This document shows positions 7,720-13,111 of a stretch of 13,180 bases of DNA, piece after piece. The notes beneath the pieces are model-generated. The model did not search any database. It was not told the origin of the DNA and worked only from the letters and a program-made list of their open reading frames with translations. Source of the DNA: JBEIUL01 sp044356865 (GTDB lineage Bacteria; Planctomycetota; Phycisphaerae; Phycisphaerales; SM1A02); NCBI GenBank assembly GCA_044356865.1, contig JBIKVN010000071.1, positions 1 through 13,180 of the forward strand, in the 5' to 3' direction. A program made the translations under genes and the position numbers. The first letter of the stretch is position 1; the number at the start of each line of letters is the position of its first letter.

Positions 7720-7940
7720 CCGCGAACTTCGATCAGCAGTTCCAGCGGCTGCCGGGCATCATCCATACGGCCCGGTCGGCGTTCAACTCGGTCACGCATT
7801 ATGTCGACTGGGTACGCCCGGCGCGAGGATCCGGCCGGGAACGCGAGGAACCCCGTTTCGCCTCGACGATGTTCGGGCAGGGTGCCGACCTCAAGCGTCG
7901 AGCCTGGAGTGCCGCACTGGCCATTCAGGGGGTGCGCTGA
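7683..7940 (+). pseudogene. 5'-truncated remnant resembling the C-terminus of DUF932 phage/plasmid-type proteins
   Basis: The frame opens after TGA at 7680-7682 and ends at TGA 7938-7940. It has no ATG, GTG or TTG start before the recognisable part. It encodes NFDQQFQRLPGIIHTARSAF, then NSVTHYVDWVRPARG...RFASTMFGQGADLKRRAW..ALAIQ. The order NxVTxYVDxxRPxRG ... FGxGADLKxRAWxxALA looks like the end of DUF932-family proteins of phages, plasmids and many bacterial chromosomes. This is pattern memory, not a search result. About 70 residues remain of a family whose members are several times longer, so it is called a headless remnant. Its stop overlaps the start of the next small gene (TGATG), so the pair may have been co-translated. 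A frameshift that hides an upstream part cannot be excluded. Confidence 0.5.
7927..7932 (+). promoter_or_regulatory. Strong Shine-Dalgarno for the 41-residue gene
   Basis: AGGGGG followed by T lies 7 bases before ATG 7940. It lies inside the end of the preceding remnant frame. It is the main argument that this very short downstream ORF is translated. Confidence 0.6.
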
Positions 7941-8065
7941 TGTGCCGGGGCTGCGGTCGTGGTGGCGGCGGTGGTGGCCGGGGCGGCTCCAGCGGCGGCA
8001 ACGGCATCTTCGGGTTTGTCGCCGGGGTGATCTTGCTCGCGTTGATCGTGTCGTCGTGCCGGTGA
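7940..8065 (+). CDS. 41-residue Gly-rich single-span membrane peptide
   Basis: The peptide reads MCRGCGRGGGGGGRGGSSGG, then NGIFGFVAGVILLALIVSSCR. It has a basic, glycine-rich N-terminus with a CxxC pair (C2, C5) and a hydrophobic stretch of about 16 residues (23-38) that would span the membrane once. The start is supported by AGGGGG at 7927-7932 and by a stop/start overlap (TGATG) with the preceding remnant. A strong terminator begins 15 bases after the stop. No family is recognised. It is too short for secure homology; a membrane-associated small protein is the safest reading. The poly-Gly run could also reflect local GC-rich sequence, but ribosome site, membrane span and terminator together favour a real gene. 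Confidence 0.6.
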   Translation: MCRGCGRGGGGGGRGGSSGGNGIFGFVAGVILLALIVSSCR

Positions 8066-8080
8066 AGTACCGGGGAAAGG

Positions 8081-8110
8081 AAGAAGGCACCCGAGAGGGC
8101 GCCTTCTTTT
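8081..8110 (+). terminator. Rho-independent terminator with GAGA tetraloop (probably bidirectional)
   Basis: The stem arms are AAGAAGGCACCC (8081-8092) and GGGCGCCTTCTT (8097-8108) with one A-C mismatch. The loop is GAGA, and the run ends TTTT before AG. It terminates the plus-strand small gene. On the minus strand the same hairpin is followed by a pyrimidine-rich TCCTTTCC stretch, so it may also end transcripts arriving from the lectin gene group. Confidence 0.85.
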
Positions 8111-8131
8111 AGGTATCGGGGGTTGGGTGGT

Positions 8132-8145
8132 GGTCAGTTCGGGCA
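8132..8145. repeat. Left copy of a 14-bp direct repeat flanking the multi-zinc-ribbon gene
   Basis: GGTCAGTTCGGGCA occurs here and again, identically, at 9026-9039. The two copies bracket an 880-base interval holding the zinc-ribbon gene. Both copies come from dockerin-gene 3' ends, so they may reflect a tail duplication or an insertion into the tail and not a transposon target-site duplication. Confidence 0.55.
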
Positions 8146-8157
8146 AGGGCCCCGGCT
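8134..8157 (-). pseudogene. Vestigial dockerin-gene 3' end
   Basis: Read on the minus strand, these bases encode S-R-G-P-C-P-N-stop, against S-W-G-P-C-P-N-stop at the end of the gene at 9028-10014. The DNA GGGGCCCTTGCCCGAACTGA differs at one base in 20 from the end of the gene at 12280-13098. Upstream of it the frame is closed (TAG) and no further dockerin sequence follows. It lies just before the 8081-8110 terminator, where the lectin gene group would naturally have ended. Confidence 0.55.
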
Positions 8158-8228
8158 CGTGTACGGAATCTACAATCCTCCTTCGGCTGGACCCGCATGA
8201 GCGTCGCCATCCCACGGGAACCCTGGCA

Positions 8229-8999
8229 TTGACCACCTGCACCACCTGCAATCATGTGATCGCGAAAGGATCCACGGCATTCCTTTACGGAAGCGATAGC
8301 GACCAGGTCCTTTGCTGGGCATGCAGATCTGCCGCAGCGTTACTGTGCCCTTACTGCTGCAGAGACTTGCCGAAGCGACCAAAGCGTCAAGCGAAGTGTC
8401 CGGGATGCGGCGAAACGTTTCGAGTCGCCTTTGGAACCGCAGTCACCAGCTCGGAAGGTGCCGTGCTCGACGGGCTTCGGACACTGGACGAACTATCGGC
8501 CAGTGACTTGTTCGAGGTCCTCACAGGACGATCATGGCGATCGAGGATGGTGGCAAATGAGTCCATCCCGGAATGGGCACAAGCATTCCTCGAATCAGTG
8601 ACCCCGGGCCGAGGCAGAGGCCCAGAGCCCTCTCGAATCACATGCATCGACGCACTCGTGAAGCTTGCCGAGCACAATCCGGATCTCTCGCTCGGCCTTG
8701 GCCGCTCCGCTTGGACTCTGGGCGTCGATCATCAACCCATCATGCGAGTTTGGTTCCGTCGCGAATTGTCCGTGTGGCAGGAGTCCGCGGTCGTGAAGGG
8801 CGTTCAGATACTGGTCGCGCCCGAAGCCTGCGAGCAATGCAGGATTCTGGCGGCCAACGGAAGAGTATGGACGATCGACGAGGCGCTCTTGGAGGAACCC
8901 TTGCCGTGCAGCCATTGCAAATCCGACGCGGAAAACTCGCCGATCAACAAGGGCTGGTGTCGATGTACTTATCTGCCGGTGCTGGATGAATCCGAGTGA
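8229..8999 (+). CDS. Multi-zinc-ribbon protein with MuF-like cysteine C-terminus
   Basis: A 256-residue protein with no signal peptide. The N-terminal 61 residues carry four CxxC knuckles (C4/C7, C29/C32, C40/C43, C57/C60; CPGCGE is the last), enough for two zinc ribbons. A middle part of about 130 residues has no family I recognise. The C-terminus reads CEQCRILAANGRVWTIDEAL, then PLPCSHC...KGWCRCTYLPV. This spacing (CxxC-xLxGxV...PLPCxxC...GxCRCxY) resembles the Cys/His end of phage Mu F-like head-morphogenesis proteins and related standalone domains. The TTG start at 8229 is chosen because it puts the first ribbon at the N-terminus; the frame extends back to GTG 8127, but that would read through a vestigial dockerin tail. 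Local G+C is lower than in neighbours (hand count 36 of 60 at 8641-8700 against 42 of 60 at 6481-6540), suggesting acquisition. It runs convergent to the lectin genes. Confidence 0.72.
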   Translation: MTTCTTCNHVIAKGSTAFLYGSDSDQVLCWACRSAAALLCPYCCRDLPKRPKRQAKCPGCGETFRVAFGTAVTSSEGAVLDGLRTLDELSASDLFEVLTGRSWRSRMVANESIPEWAQAFLESVTPGRGRGPEPSRITCIDALVKLAEHNPDLSLGLGRSAWTLGVDHQPIMRVWFRRELSVWQESAVVKGVQILVAPEACEQCRILAANGRVWTIDEALLEEPLPCSHCKSDAENSPINKGWCRCTYLPVLDESE

Positions 9000-9025
9000 A
9001 AGTGCAGAACCGACCGAGCTGTCGC

Positions 9026-9039
9026 GGTCAGTTCGGGCA
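9026..9039. repeat. Right copy of the 14-bp direct repeat
   Basis: Identical to 8132-8145. Here it is the intact 3' end of the 328-residue dockerin gene (codons for C-P-N-stop plus flanking bases). Confidence 0.55.
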
Positions 9040-10014
9040 CGGCCCCCACGAACCGAGGAAGACGGACAGGTCGTTCGCGTTCACCGTGCCGTCCCGATCG
9101 ATGTCGGCTTCCGGCGTCTTGCCGCCGTCGGTACCCCATGCGAAGAGGACGTACGCGAGGTCTTCGGCATCCACGGTACCGGATGCGTCGAGGTCGCCGG
9201 GGCAGTCGCAGGCGTCGGGAACACCGTTTGCGTTCACGTCGGGAGATCCATCGCTAATCTCGGTTGCGTCTGGGCGCCCGTCTGCATCGCAGTCCGAGTA
9301 AGGCACGCGGGAAATCGCGTACAGCCCTTGGTCGGGAGTCATGAGTGCCAGCAGTTCAGTTTGAAATCCCTCGCCGTGCCGAACGATGTTGTTTCCGTTG
9401 ATCTGCCAAAGCCCTTGTACGCCCAAAAAGAAGGGGTCCGCGGAGGAGATGCCGATGGTCCCGTTGATATAGTTATTTGACGCGACAAAAGCAAGTCCGA
9501 ATGCGTTCAGGGCCACGTTGAACAGTTGTGCGTCATGCCCGTAGTCCCCGGTTCCTCCCATGAAAAGCGCGTTGCCTCCGGCGTGAACGTAGTCGATGAG
9601 GGTTTGGTTGTTCGGGGCTCCCGCAGTCAGCCCTCCGCAAAGGATGACCGCGTCATGAGCCATCAACTCGACGAGCGAGATGTCCGGGTTGGTGTTGATT
9701 GCCACAGTCGCTCCATTCGCCGCGAGCCTGGATCTCAACGTCTCTCCCTCCCAGCTGGCCATGTAATCAGAGTGAACCAAGATGGAGACACCGTACGTCG
9801 GATCCAATTGACCGCAAAAGTTGGCAACGAAGGCATTGGAGCTCTGCGGCTGGTTCGCGAACCCCTCATTGCGAAGCGGCCACTCGTCATTGAAGACGAT
9901 CACGGTGCCATACGCGGGCGACTGCGCGAGAGCCGGTGTTGAAGCGGTAAGCCCCAAGCAGGCCGCGATGGCCGCTGACGTGACGTTCAAGCGACCTATA
10001 GGTCCGACGATCAC
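9028..10014 (-). CDS. Secreted GATase-1-like domain protein with dockerin-like tail
   Basis: A 328-residue protein starting at GTG 10014, which overlaps the upstream gene's TGA (GTGA). The signal peptide, residues 1-30, ends TPALA-Q and is nearly the same as in two lectin neighbours. Residues 36-235 alternate beta strands and helices: GTVIVFNDEWPL (36-47), GVSILVHSDY (75-84), LRSRLAANGATVAI, HDAVILCGGLTAG (120-132), LIDYVHAGGNALFMGGTGD (139-157). This resembles ThuA/glutamine-amidotransferase-like domains of unknown role in planctomycete exoproteins. No Cys-His-Glu triad is evident, so enzymatic activity is not claimed. Residues 240-270 are the DCDADGRPD/DVNANGVPDAC Ca-linker, and 271-328 a dockerin-like pair (GDLDASGTVDAEDL; ADIDRDGTVNANDL) ending GSWGPCPN. 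It is the last gene of the tandem group, and the only complete one without a lectin domain. Confidence 0.85.
   Translation of the reverse strand: MIVGPIGRLNVTSAAIAACLGLTASTPALAQSPAYGTVIVFNDEWPLRNEGFANQPQSSNAFVANFCGQLDPTYGVSILVHSDYMASWEGETLRSRLAANGATVAINTNPDISLVELMAHDAVILCGGLTAGAPNNQTLIDYVHAGGNALFMGGTGDYGHDAQLFNVALNAFGLAFVASNNYINGTIGISSADPFFLGVQGLWQINGNNIVRHGEGFQTELLALMTPDQGLYAISRVPYSDCDADGRPDATEISDGSPDVNANGVPDACDCPGDLDASGTVDAEDLAYVLFAWGTDGGKTPEADIDRDGTVNANDLSVFLGSWGPCPN
9920..9997 (-). repeat. Signal-peptide DNA repeat, copy 1 of 3
   Basis: This codes for GRLNVTSAAIAACLGLTASTP and ALAQ. It is nearly the same at the DNA level as 10781-10857 and 13003-13080. In each copy the repeat starts a few codons after a GTG that overlaps a dockerin stop, marking it as part of the unit that was duplicated to build the gene group. 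Confidence 0.8.
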
Positions 10015-10027
10015 GGGCAGTTCCCCC
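10011..10027 (-). promoter_or_regulatory. Stop/start junction: dockerin tail supplies Shine-Dalgarno-like site and GTG
   Basis: On the minus strand the sequence is GGGGGAA, six bases, then GTGA. TGA ends the upstream lectin gene and GTG starts the 328-residue gene. The purine run is part of the codons for Gly-Trp-Gly-Asn, so the C-terminal GWGNCP codes both protein and re-initiation site. Confidence 0.65.
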
Positions 10028-10170
10028 AGCCGCCGAGGACGATCGCGAGGTCTTGGGCGTCCACGGTACCGTCGTCGTTGATATCGCAATCGAGCTTGCC
10101 TCGGCCGTCCGTACCCCACGCACCAAGAATCGCGGCGAGATCGACTCCGTTGACCTGACCGCCGCCCGTG
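10011..10170 (-). repeat. Dockerin-tail DNA repeat, GWGNCP type, copy 1
   Basis: This is the 3' end of the 287-residue lectin gene. Its last 70 bases (10011-10080) differ at three positions from 10871-10940, and similarity continues more weakly to about 160 bases. It points to recent duplication or gene conversion of the tail. Confidence 0.8.
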
Positions 10171-10874
10171 ATGTCGCCGGGGCAGGGATCGCAGGACACG
10201 CCGGCATCGCAGCAATCCGGAACACCATTGGAATTGGCGTCTGCGAGCGATCCATCGAGGATTTCCCCGTAGTCGACGAGTCCGTTCCCGTCGCAGTCTG
10301 CGGACCACTCGAACACGGAAGCCGTAGCGATCCAACCACCGCCACATATCGCAGGTGCGGGGCTAATGTCATTCCAATAGCCCCCATAGCTTGCGCTGTA
10401 CAGCTGAATCACGTTCTCCGCGACGCACGCTCCCGCGCACGTTGAGAGGCAGTTGTTCGGCTCGCCTGCGGGATACCAACCGTTGTACGCCCACGGTGTG
10501 CCGTCAGACCAACGCCAGCCGCCCCCTGGCTCCGAGAAGTCGGATTCCAAAGTGTCTTGAAATCCGCCCACGAAGGGCCCATAGACCCCGACAAAGGCAG
10601 ACGGGGTGTTGAACGCCAGCCCGCGGACGAACGCATGTTCGGCAGAGCTACCAAGCGATGCAAGCTCGCCGCCTTGAGCCAAGGCAATCTCTCGAAATGC
10701 ATACCATGAGGTTTGGGCCTGCACGGCAATCATGTACCAGTGCCCGTTCCCGCCATTCTCGACCCGCCACTGGACGGCCTGCTGCGCGAGGACCGGCGTC
10801 GAAGCGGTAAACCCCAAGCAGGCCGCGATGGCCGCTGAGGTGACATTCAAGCGACCTTCAAGGCGGCGACTCAC
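10011..10874 (-). CDS. Secreted C-type-lectin-like protein with dockerin tail (EPN type)
   Basis: A 287-residue protein from GTG 10874, overlapping the TGA of the upstream gene. The signal peptide is residues 1-30 (TPVLA-Q). The mature protein begins QQAVQWRVENGGNGHWY, the opening shared by all lectin domains here. Residues about 35-190 follow the C-type lectin order: W57-AFREIALAQGGELASL, a GPFVGGFQD strand (99-107), SEPGGGWRWSDGTPW (114-128), G137-E-P-N (EPN at 138-140), Y166-W-N-D (WND at 167-169) and ASVFEW (185-190). In animal lectins EPN plus WND form the Ca site and EPN goes with mannose-type sugars; carrying that preference over to this bacterial protein is inference. A DCDGNGLVDYGEI Ca-linker follows, then a dockerin-like pair (GDITGGGQVNGVDL; CDINDDGTVDAQDL) ending GGWGNCP. 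It probably acts outside the cell as a glycan binder. Confidence 0.84.
   Translation of the reverse strand: MSRRLEGRLNVTSAAIAACLGFTASTPVLAQQAVQWRVENGGNGHWYMIAVQAQTSWYAFREIALAQGGELASLGSSAEHAFVRGLAFNTPSAFVGVYGPFVGGFQDTLESDFSEPGGGWRWSDGTPWAYNGWYPAGEPNNCLSTCAGACVAENVIQLYSASYGGYWNDISPAPAICGGGWIATASVFEWSADCDGNGLVDYGEILDGSLADANSNGVPDCCDAGVSCDPCPGDITGGGQVNGVDLAAILGAWGTDGRGKLDCDINDDGTVDAQDLAIVLGGWGNCP
10781..10857 (-). repeat. Signal-peptide DNA repeat, copy 2 of 3
   Basis: This encodes GRLNVTSAAIAACLGFTAST and PVLAQQ of the 287-residue lectin gene. See the copies at 9920-9997 and 13003-13080. Confidence 0.8.
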
Positions 10875-10887
10875 GGGCAGTTCCCCC
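10871..10887 (-). promoter_or_regulatory. Stop/start junction of the two GWGNCP lectin genes
   Basis: The arrangement GGGGGAA, six bases, GTGA is identical to that at 10011-10027. The TGA of the 461-residue gene overlaps the GTG start of the 287-residue gene. Confidence 0.65.
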
Positions 10888-11030
10888 AGCCACCGAGGAC
10901 GATCGCGAGGTCTTGGGCGTCCACCGTGCCGTCGTCGTTGATGTCGCAGTCGAACTTTCCTTGACCCGACGTACCCCATGCCCCAAGGATCGCGGCAAGG
11001 TCGATCGCGTCAACAACGCCACCGCCGGTG
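10871..11030 (-). repeat. Dockerin-tail DNA repeat, GWGNCP type, copy 2
   Basis: The mate of 10011-10170, forming the 3' end of the double-lectin gene. Confidence 0.8.
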
Positions 11031-12256
11031 ATGTCAGCAAGGCATTCGCAAAGGTCCGGGATGCCGGTTCCGTTCACGTCGTCGAGGGTTCCATCAACGA
11101 TCTGCCCGTAATCGACGATGCCGTCGCCGTTGCAGTCCGCGGACCATTCAACAACATAACTGGGCTTGCTACCGCCAAAGCATGTGGCGACGGCACTCAT
11201 GTCGTTCCAGTCCGATGATGCGTAGATGAACTGCAAGTAATGTTCGCCCGGTCGATCGCCGGGTGCCTGGCCGCAGCCGCCGAAATTGTCCGGCTGTCCT
11301 GCGTCCCACTGGTTGAATCCCCATGGTTCGCCGGTTACCCACTGCCATCCGGCCGCGGGTTCGCCTGCCCCGATCGGCTGATATCCACCGAGGAAAGGCC
11401 CTGCCTGAATCGTGTTCGAGTTGAACGCACCGTATGTTTGGGATGCCAGGTCAAAGATGAAGAGGTTCTCAGCACTGCTCGTAGCGGTGGCGAGGTGGCC
11501 GCCATCTGCTAGCGCACGATCCCGGCACTGGAACCAATCTTCACCACCAGGATTAAGTCGAACCTGATACCAGTGGCCATTTCCGCCGTCTTCAATCCGC
11601 CACTGAACCGGTAGTTCGCAGGAATCCGGGACTCCATTCGAGTTGAGGTCGGCGAATGTGCCGTTAAGGATCTGCCCGTAATCGACGATGCCGTCGCCGT
11701 TGCAGTCCGCGGACCATTCGATGATCGCCGCAACAAACTTTCCGGAGAACCCGAAGGAGCACTGGAAACTTGCCGAGTCAGGCGCATCGCCAATCGCATT
11801 CCATGGCTGTGAGCCCGCCGATGGGTTCCAGTAGTGGGTACGGTTGTTGTTGCCTCCGCAAGAGATGGCGTTGTCAGGTTGGCCGGATGCCCAAAGGCCT
11901 TCGGGGATCGCCTTCCCGTCTACCCAGGTCCAGCCCCCACCAGGCTCGCTTGCTCCGGAGGCTTGCAGCCCCCCAAGCCAGGGTCCGCATGGACCTCGCC
12001 AAAGCGCTGGCGCGTTGGCGACATTCGAAAAGACCCAGTTTGCTTCTTGGAGATCTTCAAGAGCCACTAGGTCGCCACCCATGCCTCTTGAGTTGGCCCG
12101 AGCAGAGCTCCAAGAGACTCCGGCTTCGTCAAAAAAGACTCCCTGATACCAATGCCCGTTTCCCCCATCCTCGACGCGCCACTGGACGGCTTGTTGCCCA
12201 TGGACAAACGAGGCCAACCCCAACGCGGCAACGACGACAATCGATCGAGTTTGCAT
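10871..12256 (-). CDS. Secreted double C-type-lectin-like protein with dockerin tail (QPD type)
   Basis: A 461-residue protein from ATG 12256 with a good Shine-Dalgarno (AAGGAG, six bases upstream). The signal peptide, residues 1-20 (MQTRSIVVVAALGLASFVHG), differs from the other genes. Two lectin-like domains follow. Domain 1, about 25-181, has EPGGGWTWVDG (104-114) and QPD at 126-128, but W152-N-A instead of WND. Domain 2, about 217-371, has GGHLATATS (252-260), GGYQPIGAGEP (290-300), QPD at 321-323, GEHYLQF (337-343) and an intact WND at 350-352. Each domain is followed by EWSADCNGDGIVDYGQI and a DxNxxGIPD Ca-linker, so the unit lectin-plus-linker was duplicated inside the gene. A dockerin-like pair at about 406-461 ends GGWGNCP. 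In animal lectins QPD goes with galactose-type sugars; the preference here is inferred. Confidence 0.84.
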   Translation of the reverse strand: MQTRSIVVVAALGLASFVHGQQAVQWRVEDGGNGHWYQGVFFDEAGVSWSSARANSRGMGGDLVALEDLQEANWVFSNVANAPALWRGPCGPWLGGLQASGASEPGGGWTWVDGKAIPEGLWASGQPDNAISCGGNNNRTHYWNPSAGSQPWNAIGDAPDSASFQCSFGFSGKFVAAIIEWSADCNGDGIVDYGQILNGTFADLNSNGVPDSCELPVQWRIEDGGNGHWYQVRLNPGGEDWFQCRDRALADGGHLATATSSAENLFIFDLASQTYGAFNSNTIQAGPFLGGYQPIGAGEPAAGWQWVTGEPWGFNQWDAGQPDNFGGCGQAPGDRPGEHYLQFIYASSDWNDMSAVATCFGGSKPSYVVEWSADCNGDGIVDYGQIVDGTLDDVNGTGIPDLCECLADITGGGVVDAIDLAAILGAWGTSGQGKFDCDINDDGTVDAQDLAIVLGGWGNCP

Positions 12257-12262
12257 GCTGGA

Positions 12263-12268
12263 CTCCTT
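12263..12268 (-). promoter_or_regulatory. Shine-Dalgarno of the double-lectin gene
   Basis: AAGGAG on the minus strand, six bases before ATG 12256, settles this start over the in-frame codons upstream. It lies in the 23-base gap after the stop at 12280, the only junction of the group without a GTGA overlap. Confidence 0.75.
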
Positions 12269-12279
12269 GAACAGGCGAT

Positions 12280-13098
12280 TCAGTCCGGGCAAGGGCCCCA
12301 CGACCCGAGCACGATGGACAAGTCATTAGCGTCCACGATGCCGTCACGGGTGATGTCGGCCTCCGGCGTCTTCCCGCCGTCGGTACCCCAGGCGAAGAGG
12401 ACGTACGCGAGGTCCTCGGCATCAACGGTGCCGGACTGGTTGAGGTCACCGGGGCAATCACAAGCATCAGGAATGCCGTTCAAGTTCACGTCGGCCAAGG
12501 TCCCGTCAAGGATCTGGCCGTGATCCACGATGCCGTCGCCGTTACAGTCGGCGGACCACTCAAAAATCGCTCTGAGATTCCAAGGGCCATCCCACGGCGG
12601 GATGGTCATATCGTTGCCGGCATCGTTCCAACGAGCATTGAACACCCACCCGTGATATCTCCACCATTGAAGGTAGTGCTCGCCTCGTTCATCGGGATGT
12701 CCGCCGTTGTTGGGTTCGCCACCTTCCCATGACGAGAACTCCCAAGGCTCTCCCGTGACCCATCGCCAGCCGCCACCAGGTTCCGAGTAGCTCGCGGACG
12801 TACGGTCTTGATAGCCGCCAAGAATGAAATCTCCAGCCGCAAGCCCCGCGACCCACGCGTTCTCCGTAGGGGAAGTCAGCGTGGCAAGATGGCCTCCCAA
12901 AGACTGCGCGTGGTTGTGCGCGGCCCAGAAGTGCGAAAACACCTCCGTCGTGGGCCGATACCAATGCCCGTTTCCTCCGTCCTCGACCTGCCACTGGACC
13001 GCCTGCTGCGCGAGAGCTGGTGTTGAAGCGGCAAGCCCCAAGCAGGCTGCGATGGCCGCTGAGCTGACGTTCAAGCGACCTACCGATCCGACGCTCAC
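12280..13098 (-). CDS. Secreted C-type-lectin-like protein with dockerin tail (EPN type)
   Basis: A 272-residue protein. The start is placed at GTG 13098, which overlaps the upstream TGA (GTGA) and lies six bases after GGGGGAA; an in-frame GTG at 13104 abuts that purine run and is less likely. The signal peptide ends TPALA-Q at residue 30. The lectin domain, about 34-181, has SLGGHLATLTS (66-76), ILGGYQDRT (92-100), SEPGGGWRWVTGEPW (105-119), EPN at 128-130, GEHYLQWW (139-146), WND at 157-159 and AIFEW (177-181). It thus has an intact Ca-site pattern of the mannose-type EPN class (inferred). DCNGDGIVDHGQI and DVNLNGIPDAC linkers lead to a dockerin-like pair (GDLNQSGTVDAEDL; ADITRDGIVDANDL) ending GSWGPCPD. 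That tail matches the 328-residue gene, not its direct neighbours. Confidence 0.84.
   Translation of the reverse strand: MSVGSVGRLNVSSAAIAACLGLAASTPALAQQAVQWQVEDGGNGHWYRPTTEVFSHFWAAHNHAQSLGGHLATLTSPTENAWVAGLAAGDFILGGYQDRTSASYSEPGGGWRWVTGEPWEFSSWEGGEPNNGGHPDERGEHYLQWWRYHGWVFNARWNDAGNDMTIPPWDGPWNLRAIFEWSADCNGDGIVDHGQILDGTLADVNLNGIPDACDCPGDLNQSGTVDAEDLAYVLFAWGTDGGKTPEADITRDGIVDANDLSIVLGSWGPCPD
13003..13080 (-). repeat. Signal-peptide DNA repeat, copy 3 of 3
   Basis: This encodes GRLNVSSAAIAACLGLAAST and PALAQQ of the 272-residue lectin gene. See the copies at 9920-9997 and 10781-10857. Confidence 0.8.
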
Positions 13099-13111
13099 GG
13101 GCACTTCCCCC
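13095..13111 (-). promoter_or_regulatory. Stop/start junction of the truncated gene and the 272-residue lectin gene
   Basis: GGGGGAA, six bases, then GTGA, as at the two other junctions. Here the tail codes GWGKCP, so the purine run is kept although the residue before Cys has changed from Asn to Lys. Confidence 0.6.

Noticed and set aside
8171..8176. TACAAT as a -10 promoter element for the multi-zinc-ribbon gene.
   Set aside because: No acceptable -35 lies 16-18 bases upstream (the bases there are GC-rich), so it stays unproven.
8127..8228. Extending the zinc-ribbon protein back to GTG 8127.
   Set aside because: The added residues overlap the vestigial dockerin tail and have no conserved look. 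The TTG at 8229 gives a normal ribbon N-terminus.
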